A stretch of 64,000 bases of DNA from Garcia nutans (Eukaryota; Streptophyta; Magnoliopsida; Malpighiales; Euphorbiaceae). Positions 1 through 11,608 of the stretch are shown piece after piece; the first letter of the stretch is position 1; the number at the start of each line of letters is the position of its first letter. The notes below the pieces were generated by a model. That model saw nothing but the letters and a program-made list of their open reading frames with translations, ran no database searches and was not told the origin of the DNA. The stretch lies in NCBI GenBank assembly GCA_947685225.1, contig CANTUV010000031.1:65639001-65703000 (forward strand). Reading direction: 5' to 3'. A program made the position numbers and the translations under genes.

Positions 1-39
1 GTTAGGGCATTCGTGGGTATGTAGAAGTCAAACAGGCCC

Positions 40-490
40 TTCCAATTCAATAAGGGACAACCCATATCGAATTTGGATGTCCCAATTTGATAAGCGACAA
101 AAACATATTGAATTGGAAACCAAATTCAATATAGGACTAATCCCATATCGAATTAGAAGTTCCAATTCCGTATGGGAGTAATCCTATATCGAATTTGGCT
201 TCAAATTTGATATGGGATTAATCCCATATCGAATTGGAAGCCAATTTTGACAACGGATTAAGCCATATCGAATTTTGGCTTCATATGATAGTCTCCAAAT
301 CAAAATGGGGCCTTATCAATTCGATATGGACCTATATTTTGGCAAATTAAATTGTTTTGTCTTAGTTTTAATTGGTTGGACTTCGAGAGGATCTGGGTTC
401 TGCTTAGTTTGAGTTTGATATGGTATTGGTCTCCTATGAATTTAAGTGTTTCTAATTTGATATGGGCTTGGTTAATTCAATATGTATCCA
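40..490 (+). repeat. U3 inverted-repeat array (CCATATCGAATT / AATTCGATATGG)
   Basis: Many diverged copies of CCATATCGAATT and its reverse complement alternate upstream of the TATA box. Adjacent copies can fold into hairpins around TAATCCCATA-type spacers. The 3' LTR carries the same array at about 12585-12985. The position upstream of the TATA box suggests an enhancer or silencing target; that role is inferred. Confidence 0.7.
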
Positions 491-508
491 TTTAACCTAA
501 TATAACCT

Positions 509-516
509 TATAAATA
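509..516 (+). promoter_or_regulatory. Putative LTR TATA box (element A, 5' LTR)
   Basis: TATAAATA lies after the U3 array and is conserved in the 3' LTR at 13029-13036. This is the best core-promoter candidate of the LTR. Confidence 0.6.
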
Positions 517-1289
517 CAGGTTCTAGAAGATGGTGGAAGGGACTTTCAATTTTTGAAGAGCAACAGACTTTTTGAACTTTTGGCTGACGGTGAAAACTAA
601 AGCAACAAAGTATCAATAACCCTAAACCAGCAAAAACCAAACAGTGAGCAATGAAGCTCAAAAATCAAACAGTGAGCAACGAAATATAAATATCAAAAAG
701 TGAGCAATGAGACTGAAATATCAAACAAGACAGTAGCTGAAGGAATTAATAAGGTAGTAACTTAGCTTATTGTCTTGTTCTCAATTCCACCAACAAATAC
801 AAGGCTGGTGCAAACATTCCCTTTGGATCAAAGTTTGATTATTATTGGAATCAACAAATGAAGGTATGTCTCTAAAATTGAATCTATTTAAATACATCAT
901 ATTAAGTTTTGGTGATTGTTCATATCTTTCATGCAAAGCAAATACCATAAGTAACTATATTTTTTCCAACATAAATAACTTTAGCCCTATTTTCATAAAC
1001 CTTAATTTTTTCTTAATCCCTAAACCCTAATGTTATTTTCATAAAAAATTTCAAAACCCTAAAACCTTAATTTTTAAACCTAAAATCCTCTAAAACACTA
1101 ATTTCATTCAAGAAACCCTAATTTAAAATGTAAATCCTAAACTTATATATTTATTGCTTTATTTAGTTTTAGGTTTGATTATGTAGTTTATTATATGTTT
1201 TGATGATCAATTTATTTAATTTTGATGTTTGATTTGTTTATCATGGATGGATATTTTCTTGATTATTATTTGTTTCTTAAAATTGTAAG

Positions 1290-1460
1290 AGGTATGTTTC
1301 CATGATTGGGTACCTCCTTAATTAAGCTTCATGTAATTTAAATTATTTTCATATTTTGGGATTAGTGTAAAGGACATGTTTTCACCTTTTGGTAGGTGTC
1401 CTATTTAGTTTTAGACATTGGACGATGTAAGGACATGTTTCCATCTTTGGATGGGTGTCC
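1290..1460 (+). other. Three consecutive stem-loops in the LTR leader (R/U5)
   Basis: Related units lie at 1290-1317, 1371-1402 and 1431-1460. Each has an outer stem (GGUA/UACC or GGACA/UGUCC), a 5'-side UGUUU bulge and an inner stem (CCA/UGG or CCAUC/GAUGG). The same triplet is found at 13810-13980 and, on the opposite strand, at 46767-46940 and 52557-52722. Base changes between copies keep pairing. Confidence 0.6.
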
Positions 1461-1849
1461 ATTTATTTGTTTTGTTTGGACATTGCTATGATTTTAATAA
1501 AGTATTTATTTATTCTTGTGATCGCATGTAGTATGGATTATATCATAATAATTAATAAGTCTATAATATTTAGACCTAAAAAGTAGGCCGGTTCTAATGA
1601 ACTGGGCGCTGTGGGGGTGCTGGGTCATTCTCACCTTCCCTATGCATACCCAACTTTCTGAACCCAATAGGGGGTTTGGGATTCTTTAGGAATTGAGTCA
1701 TTCACCCCTTTTTTTTTTTTGGCCTGTTCGGGTGGCGAATCCATTTTCTTCAGGCTTAGGCCCATGTTCTCTAAGGCCCCGAGCCTAACAGTGCCAAAGT
1801 CGTAAGAACCATTCCACATGGGAGTGGGGGAAAAAATCCCCGCTCATAG

Positions 1850-1868
1850 TGGCGACTCCACTAGGGAT
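1850..1868 (+). other. Primer binding site, tRNA-Arg-like (element A)
   Basis: TGGCGACTCCACTAGGGAT begins one base after the LTR. It is close to the complement of the 3' end of plant tRNA-Arg, the primer described for Ogre elements. The J copy at 52149-52167 differs by one base. Confidence 0.8.
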
Positions 1869-2932
1869 AAAAAAAGTTGATTCCATTGGTATTTATATTA
1901 TTTTATTCTTTTGTATTATGATATTGTCCATTGCATCATTTGGATTTCATTGTGTGCGTGAGTTAGGATGCCTTGTTACCCGTGTTGTGTTATGTAAGAG
2001 ATATCATACTTTCACTCAAGGTATGGAGATCGAGCATGGCATAACCACTCATAGCCTTGTACCTTTTGGCATACACTTGTTATGGGAACCTAAACCTTTC
2101 AGCCCAAAGAGTATAGCTCACGTAATTGGCCTAGCTACTTTTCTTAGATTTTTACCCTAAATGCTTGTTGTTTGACTATGGTTAATTTATCTTAGTTTAA
2201 ATCATGGTTTATTTGCTTTGTTCTTTTTCTAATATGGCCTACCTATATTTTAAGCTCAAAAATAATTTTTTCCTTTAAAAGACCAAAATCTTCAAGATAA
2301 TCTTTTCAAGACGGGGCAAAAATCTTTTTCAACCCTACGGCCCAAGGACTTTGAAACAAAATTATTTTTTTTATTACAAAAGAGCTTACAAATATTTAGG
2401 TCGATTATATAATACTAAAAATCAATTGTGAGCCTAGCTTATGCTAAGAACTATTAATCATAGGCTTGTTTTTGGCATGAATCATTAGTTACTTTTTCAA
2501 ATGAGAAATATATTTATGATAAATCTATTATTTTTATTTTAATCCAACAGTTATCCTTCTGTCAGCCAAATGGATTAAGACTTAATTAATGGGAAATATA
2601 ATGAAATGATTTTCATGTTTGAAAATATCTATTGGTTAAAATCGTCTGAGGTAAACTTTTTGAAAACAAGATATCCCATGTTGGTATTTTGTTGACCCTA
2701 GGAAAAAAGACTCACCATTCGTGTGTGGAAGTTATAAGGTTGGAAGGAATGTCCTAATTATCTTTCTTTGTTTGTCATTTGTGTATACATGCATACATGC
2801 ATTGTATAACATATCATTGATCCTTTCTGGCTCACAGAGCCAGAGTACAGCAGTTCAAAAGTGTGCGACAACCCAACCTACACCAGTTACTTAGAATCCA
2901 GTAGCAACTCAATTAGCTTCTCACAAAGAGCA
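1869..2932 (+). other. 5' leader of element A with a conserved open stretch
   Basis: About 1 kb lies between primer site and gag. An open frame runs from the primer site to 2160 (103 codons, no natural start seen). Its second half (about codons 50-100, including residues HTFTQGMEIEHGITTHS) is about 80% identical in translation to the matching leader of J (52028-51831, minus strand). I know no domain for it. It could be a short Ogre-type upstream ORF or a conserved RNA region. The remainder (2161-2932) is AT-rich and broken by stops in all frames. Confidence 0.45.
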
Positions 2933-4316
2933 ATGGATCCAGAAAAAATTCAAATAATAGTGGACGACGTGCTCAATGCCAAGATGGAGGAACTAAAGGA
3001 GGTCCTGGCTGAGACTATGAGGAGCCAACTGGTTGTGCTTTTAGGGAATACTACTGAGGCATCTACCAGCACTAAGATGCCCAAGGACAAAGGGAAGGCT
3101 AAAGTTGGTGAAGTAACCTCTAATGATGATAGAGTAATGATTGATGATGATGATTGGGCTCAACACTTCCATGATTCACAAGATAAGAGGAAAGAGTAAA
3201 AGGTTGTGGAAAGAACAGCCGTGGAAAAGGCTGAAACTTCAGATGTTGAGAAGCTGATTATTGATTTGGTGAAGAAATTTAAAGGAAACTAAAAGCTGAT
3301 GAGATGTCAGAAATAGACAAGTTGTTTGAACAAGATGAAGAAGTTCCTTAAAAGTTTAAGATGCCTTCCTTCGCTAGGTGCAATGGTACAGAAAATCCTC
3401 ACTTACATGTTAAGTATTACATCACTGCCATGCAGTCTTCCAGAGCTACTAAGGCTCAAACTCTAAGGTACTTCATGCTTTCATTGGACTCTGTTGTCTA
3501 GAATTAGTTCAACATCTTAGAGGATAGTACCCAAAGAGATTGGGATACGTTATATAAGGCCTTCATCCAGCAGTATGGGTATAATGTCGAGCTGGAAGTT
3601 ACCTTGATGGAGGTGGAGACTATCAGGTAAAAATAAAATGAAAGTTTTGTTGATTATGTAAAGAGATTGAGAAATAAGGTTGCACTTCTCAAAAGGAGGC
3701 ATGATGAGTCAAACCATATCAGAATGATAGTCAGAGGCATCCTGCCCAACATTTGTGAGAGGCTATCTCACACCCTTATAAGGGATTTCAGAGATCTTCT
3801 TTAAGCCGGCTTGCAAATAGAAGAGTGGGAAAGCGAGAAGAACTATTATTTTGCAAAACGGAATTATCAGTCTGAAAATCAAAGTACACATAAAGAAGTC
3901 AATGTCAATACAACTGGTCAAGCAAATAAAAGACAATTTTTAGATGTAGGGAAACCTTTGTCTTGGGTTTTCAATAAGTTAAAAAAGAAGGGACTATTAC
4001 AGCCATTGGCCCCTCGACCTTTGCTGAACCCTTTACCCTCAAAATTTGATATTGAAGCCTTTTTGTCAATTTCATCAGACACAAGGACATGAGACGAAAA
4101 AATGTTTGTGACTAAAATATGAGATCCAAAATTTGATTGATAGTGGAATGTTGCTTGAACCTAGAAAACCCAACACCAAAAGCAATCCTTTGCCCGAATT
4201 TGGAAGAATGCCACCACTAGCAACCTTTATGATAGGAGGAGGAGTGGAGGAAGATTCTATCTTTCAAAATTGGAATATCTAAGATGTGGAATGAGGAGAA
4301 ATTTTATTCAACAAAC
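2933..4316 (+). pseudogene. gag: gag of element A (Tat/Ogre-like), broken
   Basis: Gag is the structural protein of the virus-like particle. The most plausible start is the Met of MDPEKIQ, matching MEPEQIQ in J; the same frame is open from 2861 to 3199. An acidic run (DDRVMIDDDDW) follows. After several stops and frameshifts a retrotransposon-gag core is readable at about 3360-3790 in another frame, with motifs such as MPSFARCNGTENPHLHV and FIQQYGYNVELEVTL. A degraded zinc-binding motif (CQFHQTQGHETKKC, C-x2-H-x4-H-x4-C spacing) appears near 4065-4110, followed by a LIDSG-type motif near 4130. Many nonsense codons make this non-functional. The nearest relative in the window is the gag of J at 50233-51152. 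Confidence 0.75.
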
Positions 4317-6372
4317 TTCCCTTGGTTTGGAGTGTTGCTTTATTTATTTTGTTTTCTTTAATATTTAATTGGAACAATTATGTTTTTCAAATTATGTTTG
4401 TTTAAATAAATTATTTCATCAAAATTTTCATGGTCTTTGTTCATTTTGGTGCCCAACTAATGATGAATCTAGCTTGATATTCATGAATGAGTATATCTAT
4501 GCATTATAATTTGAATGACTTTACTAGGTGAGGGAATTTTTCTGCTTCATTGAGTTGTGTATGCTTACTTAGAGAGGGATCCTACATAATTACCTTTGTC
4601 TAGGTCCTAGTTAGTCTTAGAACATGCTTTGATGGACTTTTGAGGCGAAATTGAACTCTACTTATTTTAGGGAGAGATGATCTAGGTATTGTTTGATAAG
4701 CTAAGAACTAGTATCCACCCATGTTAAGATCAGTCCCTAGTTGTCCCTTGAGCCTTCATGATATTTTAGCTTACTCTTCATTGGCTAGTAAACCTAATGA
4801 CCTACTTGAGCTATTGTAACTCTTATGACAAATCTAAGGATCACTAAGGTGAAGAGGCAGGAAGCTCAAAGAAAGGAATGCATAGTCAAGACCATGAAGA
4901 TAGTTAAAGTTCTCAAGACCATAAGGGTAGTTGAAGTTCACATGATATTAGACTTGATATCTCCAATTCATTAAGATAACATCAGGATAACAAATGATTT
5001 ATCCTTGATGAAATAAGACTCACTCTATTCCACTCATCCATAGTCAAGACAATTCTTTTGTAGCTAGGACCCAAAAAAAACAAAAAAAAAAACAAAAAAG
5101 AGAGAAAAGGAAAAGAAGAAAAGGAAAGGAATATGGGTACCAAACTTTTTACAAAGGCAAAGACTATCCCAATCAAGAGCTAGATTCATGTCAAGAAGAA
5201 AGAAGAATGTTCAAAGCTCTATCTTTTCATGCTTCCAACTGTCTAAACAACAAATTTGTAGTGTGAGGGTTCGCCTATAGTGTCACAATGGCTCCAACTT
5301 ACAAATGGCTTTCATTTAACTTGTATCCCTTATAGACCCTGTTTCAAGCCCATTAAAGACCTATTGATCTCTCTTAGTAGGTAAAGTCTATTAGTGGAGA
5401 TAGTTGGAATAAGCATGCATATGAGATAGACAATATTCAAACACAATGAGACCTTTAGCCAAATAATGTGTATGTGCCTATCTGAAGTGCGACAGTGCTT
5501 GCTCAAATAGAAATAATTCCTGAGTTTAGTATGGTAACTAGGGTTGTCATGTTATAGATATGTTAATTTAAAAAATAAAGTCTCAAGGTACAATGACACT
5601 AATTTGACAAAGTAAAAATATGATTTTAAGATTTTAAAAAAAGTATTTTTATCATACCAAACCATAAAGTTAAGGGAACTATGTCAAACCATCAAACGTC
5701 GAAGGACACATTGGCCAAAGGAAATGATTATTGGCAAGGTTATGAAGAAGCTACCAATTGACATGCTAAATCATAGTTTGAAATAGATGTATCTCTAACT
5801 CTGCTGCTTGGGGTCTCCACCACTCATGTCCTCAACATCTTGAAGATAAAAGCCCTAAATGTGAAACCTTTTGTCATTCCAGTTCAAGACCTGAACAGGC
5901 ATCTGGAAGGAGTCAATGAGAATACTTCAGCCGATCAACTCGGTTTATGAGTCGATGGAACCACTGTAAGTATTACTCATGCATATCATGCATACATGAG
6001 CATATCACACTGCATTTTTTTTTGTCAAAAGTAAATAGCAATACTCTATGATGCAACCATGAAGCGGATATGGAATCAGGGGGCATGGAAGGCCCAATGC
6101 TTGAGGAAGCTCCAGTCATTTTGCAAAAGAAGAAATGCATGCTTGTCCAAAGAACTAGACAATATGAAAACATCAACCAAAGCCCGCATAGAAAAAATCA
6201 TGTTGAGCCTACACAGGGGGCAAATTTTCTCCTTTCAATTTTTTAAGTTTATGCGTGTACAAAATATTTTTAGACTCACTTTAAATATTTTGCCATGCAG
6301 TGGGTAATGAGATGGAAGGAGATGATATAAGAGCCAGCTAAAAAATAGCTGAATTTTTTGCAAAAAAAAACA
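4317..6372 (+). other. Non-coding or unrecognisable interior of element A, left of insertion B
   Basis: I find no convincing protein motif over about 2 kb. Short open stretches such as 6059-6307 match no retroelement domain I know. Visible features are a purine-rich A/G tract (about 5070-5130) and a short direct repeat built on CAAGACCAT (about 4888-4935). The full pol expected of an autonomous Tat element is absent, so this copy was either non-autonomous or long ago deleted. Confidence 0.5.
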
Positions 6373-6377
6373 AACAA
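6373..6377. repeat. Target-site duplication of B, left copy
   Basis: aacaa directly precedes the TGTAACA terminus and matches 11604-11608. Confidence 0.85.
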
Positions 6378-6943
6378 TGTAACACCCCTTCCCGACCTAC
6401 GTGTGTAAGCTGAGTAGAGGCGCCACACTATCCTAATGTTGCTACCACTTTTACTTAGTCAAATTTTTGTTCCGATTTTTACAGAAAATTTGCCATAGTT
6501 TCGCCTAAAAATTCAATCCCAAGTGTCGACAAAACTGATCTTTTTCTGATTTTTGAAAACATTTTTACACAAACCAATGCAAACAAAATCATTCTCAGTA
6601 CACTTCCAATAAATCCCCCTTATAACTTCAACTACAACCTGCAAAAAGGATTTACACTTCTAGTACAAAATAAAGTGAAGGTTTATTATGAAATACAGTA
6701 GATAAAATATTTGTTCACTATACAACGGAAAGTAACAATATTTACAAATTCATATACATCAAAACTCAAGTTTTACAACACATAAAATTTATACATGTTT
6801 GGCAGCCAGTCTTCGATCTTAAAGCCCACTATTCACTCTTCAAAATCTAGGCTCGACTCAGCCTAGAGGAACTCTCTGGTTTTGGACTCAACTTAATCCT
6901 TATTTTGAAAAATTGTATAAAATAATCTACTTGACTAAAAACT
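6378..6943 (-). repeat. Partial 3' LTR of element B
   Basis: This matches 9728-10297 of the other LTR almost base for base and then stops at CTAAAAACT, where RT sequence begins. Only the terminal third of the LTR (its U5 side) survives. Confidence 0.88.
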
Positions 6944-8303
6944 AAGAAAAACCTTTTACAAACCTTCGATAATAGCCTGCCAAACCCAGAAAACTTCTAA
7001 CTTCAGTCACTGACTTTGGTGGACTCCAATTCAAAATGGCCTCAACTTTACTCGGATCAACTCTTATACCATCTGCTGAAACTATATGACCGAGAAAAGT
7101 TACTTGGTCAAGCCAAAACTCACACTTTGACAGCTTAGCATACAACTGCTTCTCTCTCAAGATCTGTAACACGATTCGCAGATGCTTGTCATGTTCTTCC
7201 TTATTACGTGAATACACCAAAATATCATCGATGAAAACCACCACAAACTGATCCAGATAGGGCCTAAACACCCTATTCATTAAATCCATGAAAGCTGCAG
7301 GTGCATTCGTCAATCCAAAAGGCATTACCAAGAACTCATAATGCCCATATCTTGTGCGGAAAGCTGTCTTAGAAACATCTTCAGCTCTAACCCTCAATTG
7401 ATGGTACCCTGATCTCAAATCAATTTTGGAAAACACCGCTGCTCCCTTCAACTGATCAAAGAGATCATCAATTCGAGGCAAAGGATACTTATTCTTGATA
7501 GTTACTTTGTTCAATTGCCTATAATCAATGCACAATCTCAAGGTACTATCCTTTTTCTTTACAAACAACACAGGAGCTCCCCACGGAGAAACACTAGGGC
7601 GAATAAACCCTTTATCCAACAACTCCTGCAACTGCACCTTCAACTCTCTCAATTCAGCAGGTGCCATTCAATAAGGAGTGATAGAGATGGGAGTGGTACC
7701 GGACAACATATCGATACCAAACTCAACCTCTCTCTCAGGGGGTAACCCTGGCAACTCCTCTGGAAATACATCTGAAAACTCAGCAACTGTGGGTATACTA
7801 TCAAGTTGAGAACCCACTACTCTGGTATCCACAACATGAGCAAGATAAGCATCACACCCTTTTCTAATCAACTTTCTAGCTGAAACAGCTGAAACCAATA
7901 AGGATGCAAGTTGTCTCTGCTCACTAGATACCAATATACTTCTACCATCACCAGTTCTCAAAGTAACACATTTCTTTTGACAATCCACCACAGCTCCATG
8001 CTTAGACAACCAATCCATGCCTAAAATCAAATCATATTCTTTAAAAGGCATTTCAATCAAATCTCCAAGAAACTCCTCACCTTGCACCACAACTGCACTA
8101 TCTCGGTGCACCTTGCTAACAATCACACTATGCCCTAAAGGATTTGTCACCAACACATCAAATCCTAGGGACTCAGAATGCAATTCAGTCACAGGCAAAA
8201 TAGATGCACTTATGTATGAATGAGTAGATCCTGGATCAATCAAAGCAAAAACTAAAATGCCAAATAAAGAGAATGTAGCCGCTATAACTGCTGAAGCATT
8301 TGG
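6942..8303 (-). pseudogene. pol: Protease-reverse transcriptase of element B, broken and truncated
   Basis: This continues the gag frame after a TAG codon at 8304-8306. The aspartic protease motif ALIDPGSTHSYIS sits near its start. A second nonsense codon (TGA) at about 7668-7670 lies just before the RT region. RT motifs follow: LCIDYRQLNKV, FSKIDLRSGYHQLRV, the catalytic VVFIDDILVYS and the thumb motif FLGLAGYYRRFVKGFS. The frame runs into LTR sequence at about 6942, so RNase H and integrase are lost. The same frame is used throughout, so two point nonsense changes plus the terminal deletion account for the damage. By established function the enzyme copies element RNA in the particle; this copy cannot make a complete product. 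Confidence 0.9.
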
Positions 8304-9560
8304 CTACCTCTGCATCACATATACTCGTTGAGAAGGCCCAGCGTCATCTGGCCTACTGCCTGCGGGTGTAGAGCCTCCTCTCTGACTGACTCCAGATCTG
8401 CCACCTCTACCAACACCTCTGCCACCTCGACCACCTCTCACACTAGGTCGAGAAACTGCAGAATCTGCTGGCCTCTGTTCCTGCATCTTAGGACACTCTC
8501 TAATAAAATGATCAGGTGATCCATATCTGAAGCACACCGCTGGTCCACTATTCTTCCAACAGACACCCCTATGTGACCCCCCACACTGAACACATATAGG
8601 TGGAGTGAACCTCTGAACCGCTGGAGTCGGAGCACTCGCTACTGAAACTGTAGGTCTCGATCTCTGCCTCTGAAACTGAACTGACCTACTAGCCTGCCTC
8701 TGACTCCTACTGATCCAAGGAACAAAACTGCCTCTACCTCTCTTCACAGATGAAGACCCTGCCTCAAACTGGGGTCTCCTAACCCTGGTCTCCTCCTCGG
8801 TAGCAGCTGCTGCAATACCCTGGGCTCTCTCTACACTCCTAGCTGCTGCAACAAGCTGGGAAAAATCTTGATATCTAGAACCAGCCACAAGACACATAAT
8901 AGAGGGCCTCAATCCCTCCTCAAATCTTCTGCACCGGTCTATCTCGTCTGAAATAATACCTCCAACATAGTGACTCAACCGAATGAACTCGACCTCATAT
9001 TCTGTCACAGTCCGGCTGTCCTGCTTCAAATTCAGAAATTCCATCTTTTTCACATCTTTATACTCCCTCGGAGTATATTTCAGCTCAAACTCCCGTAGAA
9101 AATCACTGTAGGACAATGTAGGTGGATCATCCATGGCATGAGGAACTGTCTTCCACCAATCATATGCATCCTTCTGCAACAGTGATCTAGCATAATCAAA
9201 TCTTTCTTCTGGAGTTGCTTGCAACTGGATGAATATTCTCTGTATTCTATCCAACCATTGCTCAGCTACAGCTGGATCAATGGTTCCATAGAAATCTTCA
9301 GCCCTGTACTTCCTCAATTTATCATAATGTCTCACTGGTACCTGAGGCTGTGGTGGGAGTGGTGGCTGCAGCACCGGAGCTCCTCTCAACAAATCTACCA
9401 TGTGCCTAAACCAACCTGGCAGTACCTCATCAGCATCTGATCTCCCTGACACAGGGGTAGGGGCCTCACTAACTCTATTTACTCTAGCTCCATCTCTATT
9501 CTCTTCAGGAGCTACACTTTCTGCACTACCCTCAACAGACTGTCGTGAATGAGATGCCAT
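8304..9560 (-). CDS. gag: gag of element B (418 codons)
   Basis: The open frame starts with MASHSRQSVEGSAES, the same start as in F and G. The retrotransposon-gag core lies at about residues 85-240, with motifs such as RIQRIFIQLQATPEE and FELKYTPREYKD. An Arg/Gly-rich tail contains a CX2C cluster (CVQCGGSHRGVC) and a CCHC knuckle whose second cysteine is tyrosine (CFRYGSPDHFIREC). In F and G that knuckle is intact, so RNA binding by B Gag may be impaired. In F gag and pol share one frame; here a nonsense codon after YVMQR ends the protein at gag. The frame is otherwise unbroken, but within a deleted element it is likely a relic. Confidence 0.85.
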   Translation of the reverse strand: MASHSRQSVEGSAESVAPEENRDGARVNRVSEAPTPVSGRSDADEVLPGWFRHMVDLLRGAPVLQPPLPPQPQVPVRHYDKLRKYRAEDFYGTIDPAVAEQWLDRIQRIFIQLQATPEERFDYARSLLQKDAYDWWKTVPHAMDDPPTLSYSDFLREFELKYTPREYKDVKKMEFLNLKQDSRTVTEYEVEFIRLSHYVGGIISDEIDRCRRFEEGLRPSIMCLVAGSRYQDFSQLVAAARSVERAQGIAAAATEEETRVRRPQFEAGSSSVKRGRGSFVPWISRSQRQASRSVQFQRQRSRPTVSVASAPTPAVQRFTPPICVQCGGSHRGVCWKNSGPAVCFRYGSPDHFIRECPKMQEQRPADSAVSRPSVRGGRGGRGVGRGGRSGVSQRGGSTPAGSRPDDAGPSQRVYVMQR

Positions 9561-9710
9561 TACAACCTATATCTGCAAACACAGCAGAATATACCCCATT
9601 AAAGATCAAAGACTGCCATACCAAAACATGTATTTTACTCAAAAACCAACTTTTAAAATCAAAATATTCTTTTTCTTACAATTCACCTAGGTTGAGAATC
9701 TTAAACCTAG

Positions 9711-9722
9711 GCTCTGATACCA
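9711..9722 (-). other. Primer binding site of element B, tRNA-iMet type
   Basis: The minus strand reads TGGTATCAGAGC five bases inside the LTR, complementary to the 3' end of initiator tRNA-Met. Confidence 0.9.
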
Positions 9723-9727
9723 AAAAT

Positions 9728-11603
9728 TGTAACACCCCTTCCCGACCTACGTGTGTAAGCTGAGTAGAGGCGCCACACTATCCAAATGTTGCTACCACTT
9801 TTACTTAGTCAAATTTTTGTTCCGATTTTTACAGAAATTTTGCCATAGTTTCGCCTAAAAATTCAATCCCAAGTGTCGACAAAACTGATCTTTTCTGAAT
9901 TTTAAAAATATTTTTACACAAACCAATGCAAACAAAATCATTCTCAGTACACTTCCAATAAATCCCCCTTATAACCTCAACTACAACCTGCAAAAAGGAT
10001 TTACACTTCTAGTACAAAATAAAGTGAAGGTTTATTATGAAATACATTAGATAAAATATTTGTTCACTATGCAACGGAAAGTAACAATATTTATAAATTC
10101 ATATACATCAAAACTCAAGTTTTACAACACATAAAATTTATACATGTTTGGCAGTCAGTCTTCAATCTTAAAGCCCACTATTCACTCTTCAAAATCTAGG
10201 CCCGACTCGGCCTAGAGGAACTCTCTGGTTTTGGACTCAACTTAATTCTTATTTTGAAAAATTGTATAAAATAATCTACTTGACTAAAAACTCTAAAATT
10301 TTTACAGAACTAAATTTTACATCTTAAAATCATTCTTTTAAAATTTTAGATCAAATTGAACACAAAATCTTGGTCAAATAGTTCACCCAACCAGACTGCC
10401 CCAATTGCCCTGCATCCTGGCAGCAGTTTTGAACTTTGTGAATTCCATAATTCAAATTCAATCAACGTGGTTCCAAATTATTTTTCTCAAATACTATACT
10501 CACTAAGAAACAACATATCCAAAATTCAATTAGATATTATTTTTCTACATTTTATTAAAAATCCTGAAAGATAGCTGTCTCAGTTAAGGTACCTGCTGGA
10601 ACAGGTCTAATAAAAATAATCTTTCCAAAATCATAACCATTCCAAAATCAAATCAACATATTTTTCAGTCATTATAGACTCATAGAGGTACAACATATCA
10701 AAAATGCAGTTCAAGAACATTTTTCTATATTCAATTAAAAAACATACAAGTTACAGCCTTTACTAATTGTAAAACAGAAAAGATTTCACTAAACACAACT
10801 CTTACTCTTCCATCACCAACACCAACCTAACTTCTTATCTTTAATTCCATTTCCAACACATACAAACACACCACAAGCAATCCTAACTATATTATCAACA
10901 ACACTTCATCAAACTCAAAAATAACTTCAAAAACAACAAGAGCAATCAAGAGAGAACTTACCAAAATAATGAAATTTCTTTAATTTCTAACTTGTTTTCT
11001 TGAAATCTCCTTCAATTTTTTTGAGCTTGAGCACAAAACTCTCTCTTGCTCTCTTTTGTCTCATTAAAGTGGCTCTTTCCTTGCTCTTTTCCTCTAATTC
11101 TTGAGTTTATGGTGATTTTCTTGAAAAACCACACATAAACTATCTAATTCCCATAAAAATTTGAATTACTTCCAATGGATTCTAAGTTTCAAGTAAAGAA
11201 ATGAAGGAAGATGAAGAAAGTAAAAGAAATGGTGATGGTGAAGATGGAGTCCACATTTTATGGAAGGAAGAAGAAAAGAAAATGAAAAAAAAAAACAAAA
11301 AGAGACAAAGTCAAATTTATAGTCTTCAAACATTCTCCACCAAGTCTTTTAATAATAAAATAATCAATTATTTCCTCTTCCACTCATTTATTTCTTCTAA
11401 TTAATTCATTAATTCAATAATAAACAAATATCTTCTTTAGTTGACCATCCATTTTGACTTGTATATATGTTATATATATTTCCATATATACAACATATAA
11501 ACTCTCTCTTAATTCTTTTTTCTTTCCAATTACACATATACATTTAATTCAAATAAAACAACAATTATATCAAAACTTCTAAGGCACACTTTGGGATATT
11601 ACA
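9728..11603 (-). repeat. 5' LTR of element B (1876 bp)
   Basis: On the plus strand it runs from TGTAACACCCC to GATATTACA, the Tekay termini shared with F and G. It lacks the GC-rich cassettes of E, F and G. On the element strand a perfect hairpin (CTAGGCC/GGCCTAG, six-base loop) lies near 10198-10217. Two diverged copies of a unit of roughly 170 bp containing CAACATAT occur around 10470-10740. Open frames inside (10356-10574, 11201-11404) look accidental. Confidence 0.9.
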
Positions 11604-11608
11604 AACAA
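11604..11608. repeat. Target-site duplication of B, right copy
   Basis: aacaa directly follows the GATATTACA terminus and matches 6373-6377. Confidence 0.85.

Larger units (their letters stand above)
1..1848 (+). repeat. 5' LTR of element A (left end outside window)
   Basis: It aligns with 12550-14370 along its length. It ends in CGCTCATA, a mutated form of the CGCTCACA end seen in related LTRs here, and is followed after one base by the primer site. It contains an inverted-repeat array (about 40-490), a TATA box (509-516), about four copies of a short repeat containing GTGAGCAA (about 635-730), AAACCCTAA-rich sequence (about 1015-1140) and three stem-loops (1290-1460). Confidence 0.9.
6378..11603 (-). 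mobile_element. Element B: Tekay-type chromovirus, internally deleted
   Basis: The element lies on the minus strand inside A: LTR 9728-11603, tRNA-iMet primer site, gag, protease, RT, then a direct junction into a partial LTR (6378-6943). RNase H, integrase, chromodomain, polypurine tract and about 1.3 kb of the 3' LTR are missing. The perfect 5-bp TSD shows that the outer ends are original. The deletion therefore occurred inside the element after, or during, insertion. Confidence 0.9.

Noticed and set aside
1010..1140. Telomere-like AAACCCTAA words in the A LTR (also near 13540-13640, and the reverse strand near 47380-47840)
   Set aside because: The words are scattered and imperfect, not a tandem telomeric array; telobox-like motifs are common in plant promoters and leaders.
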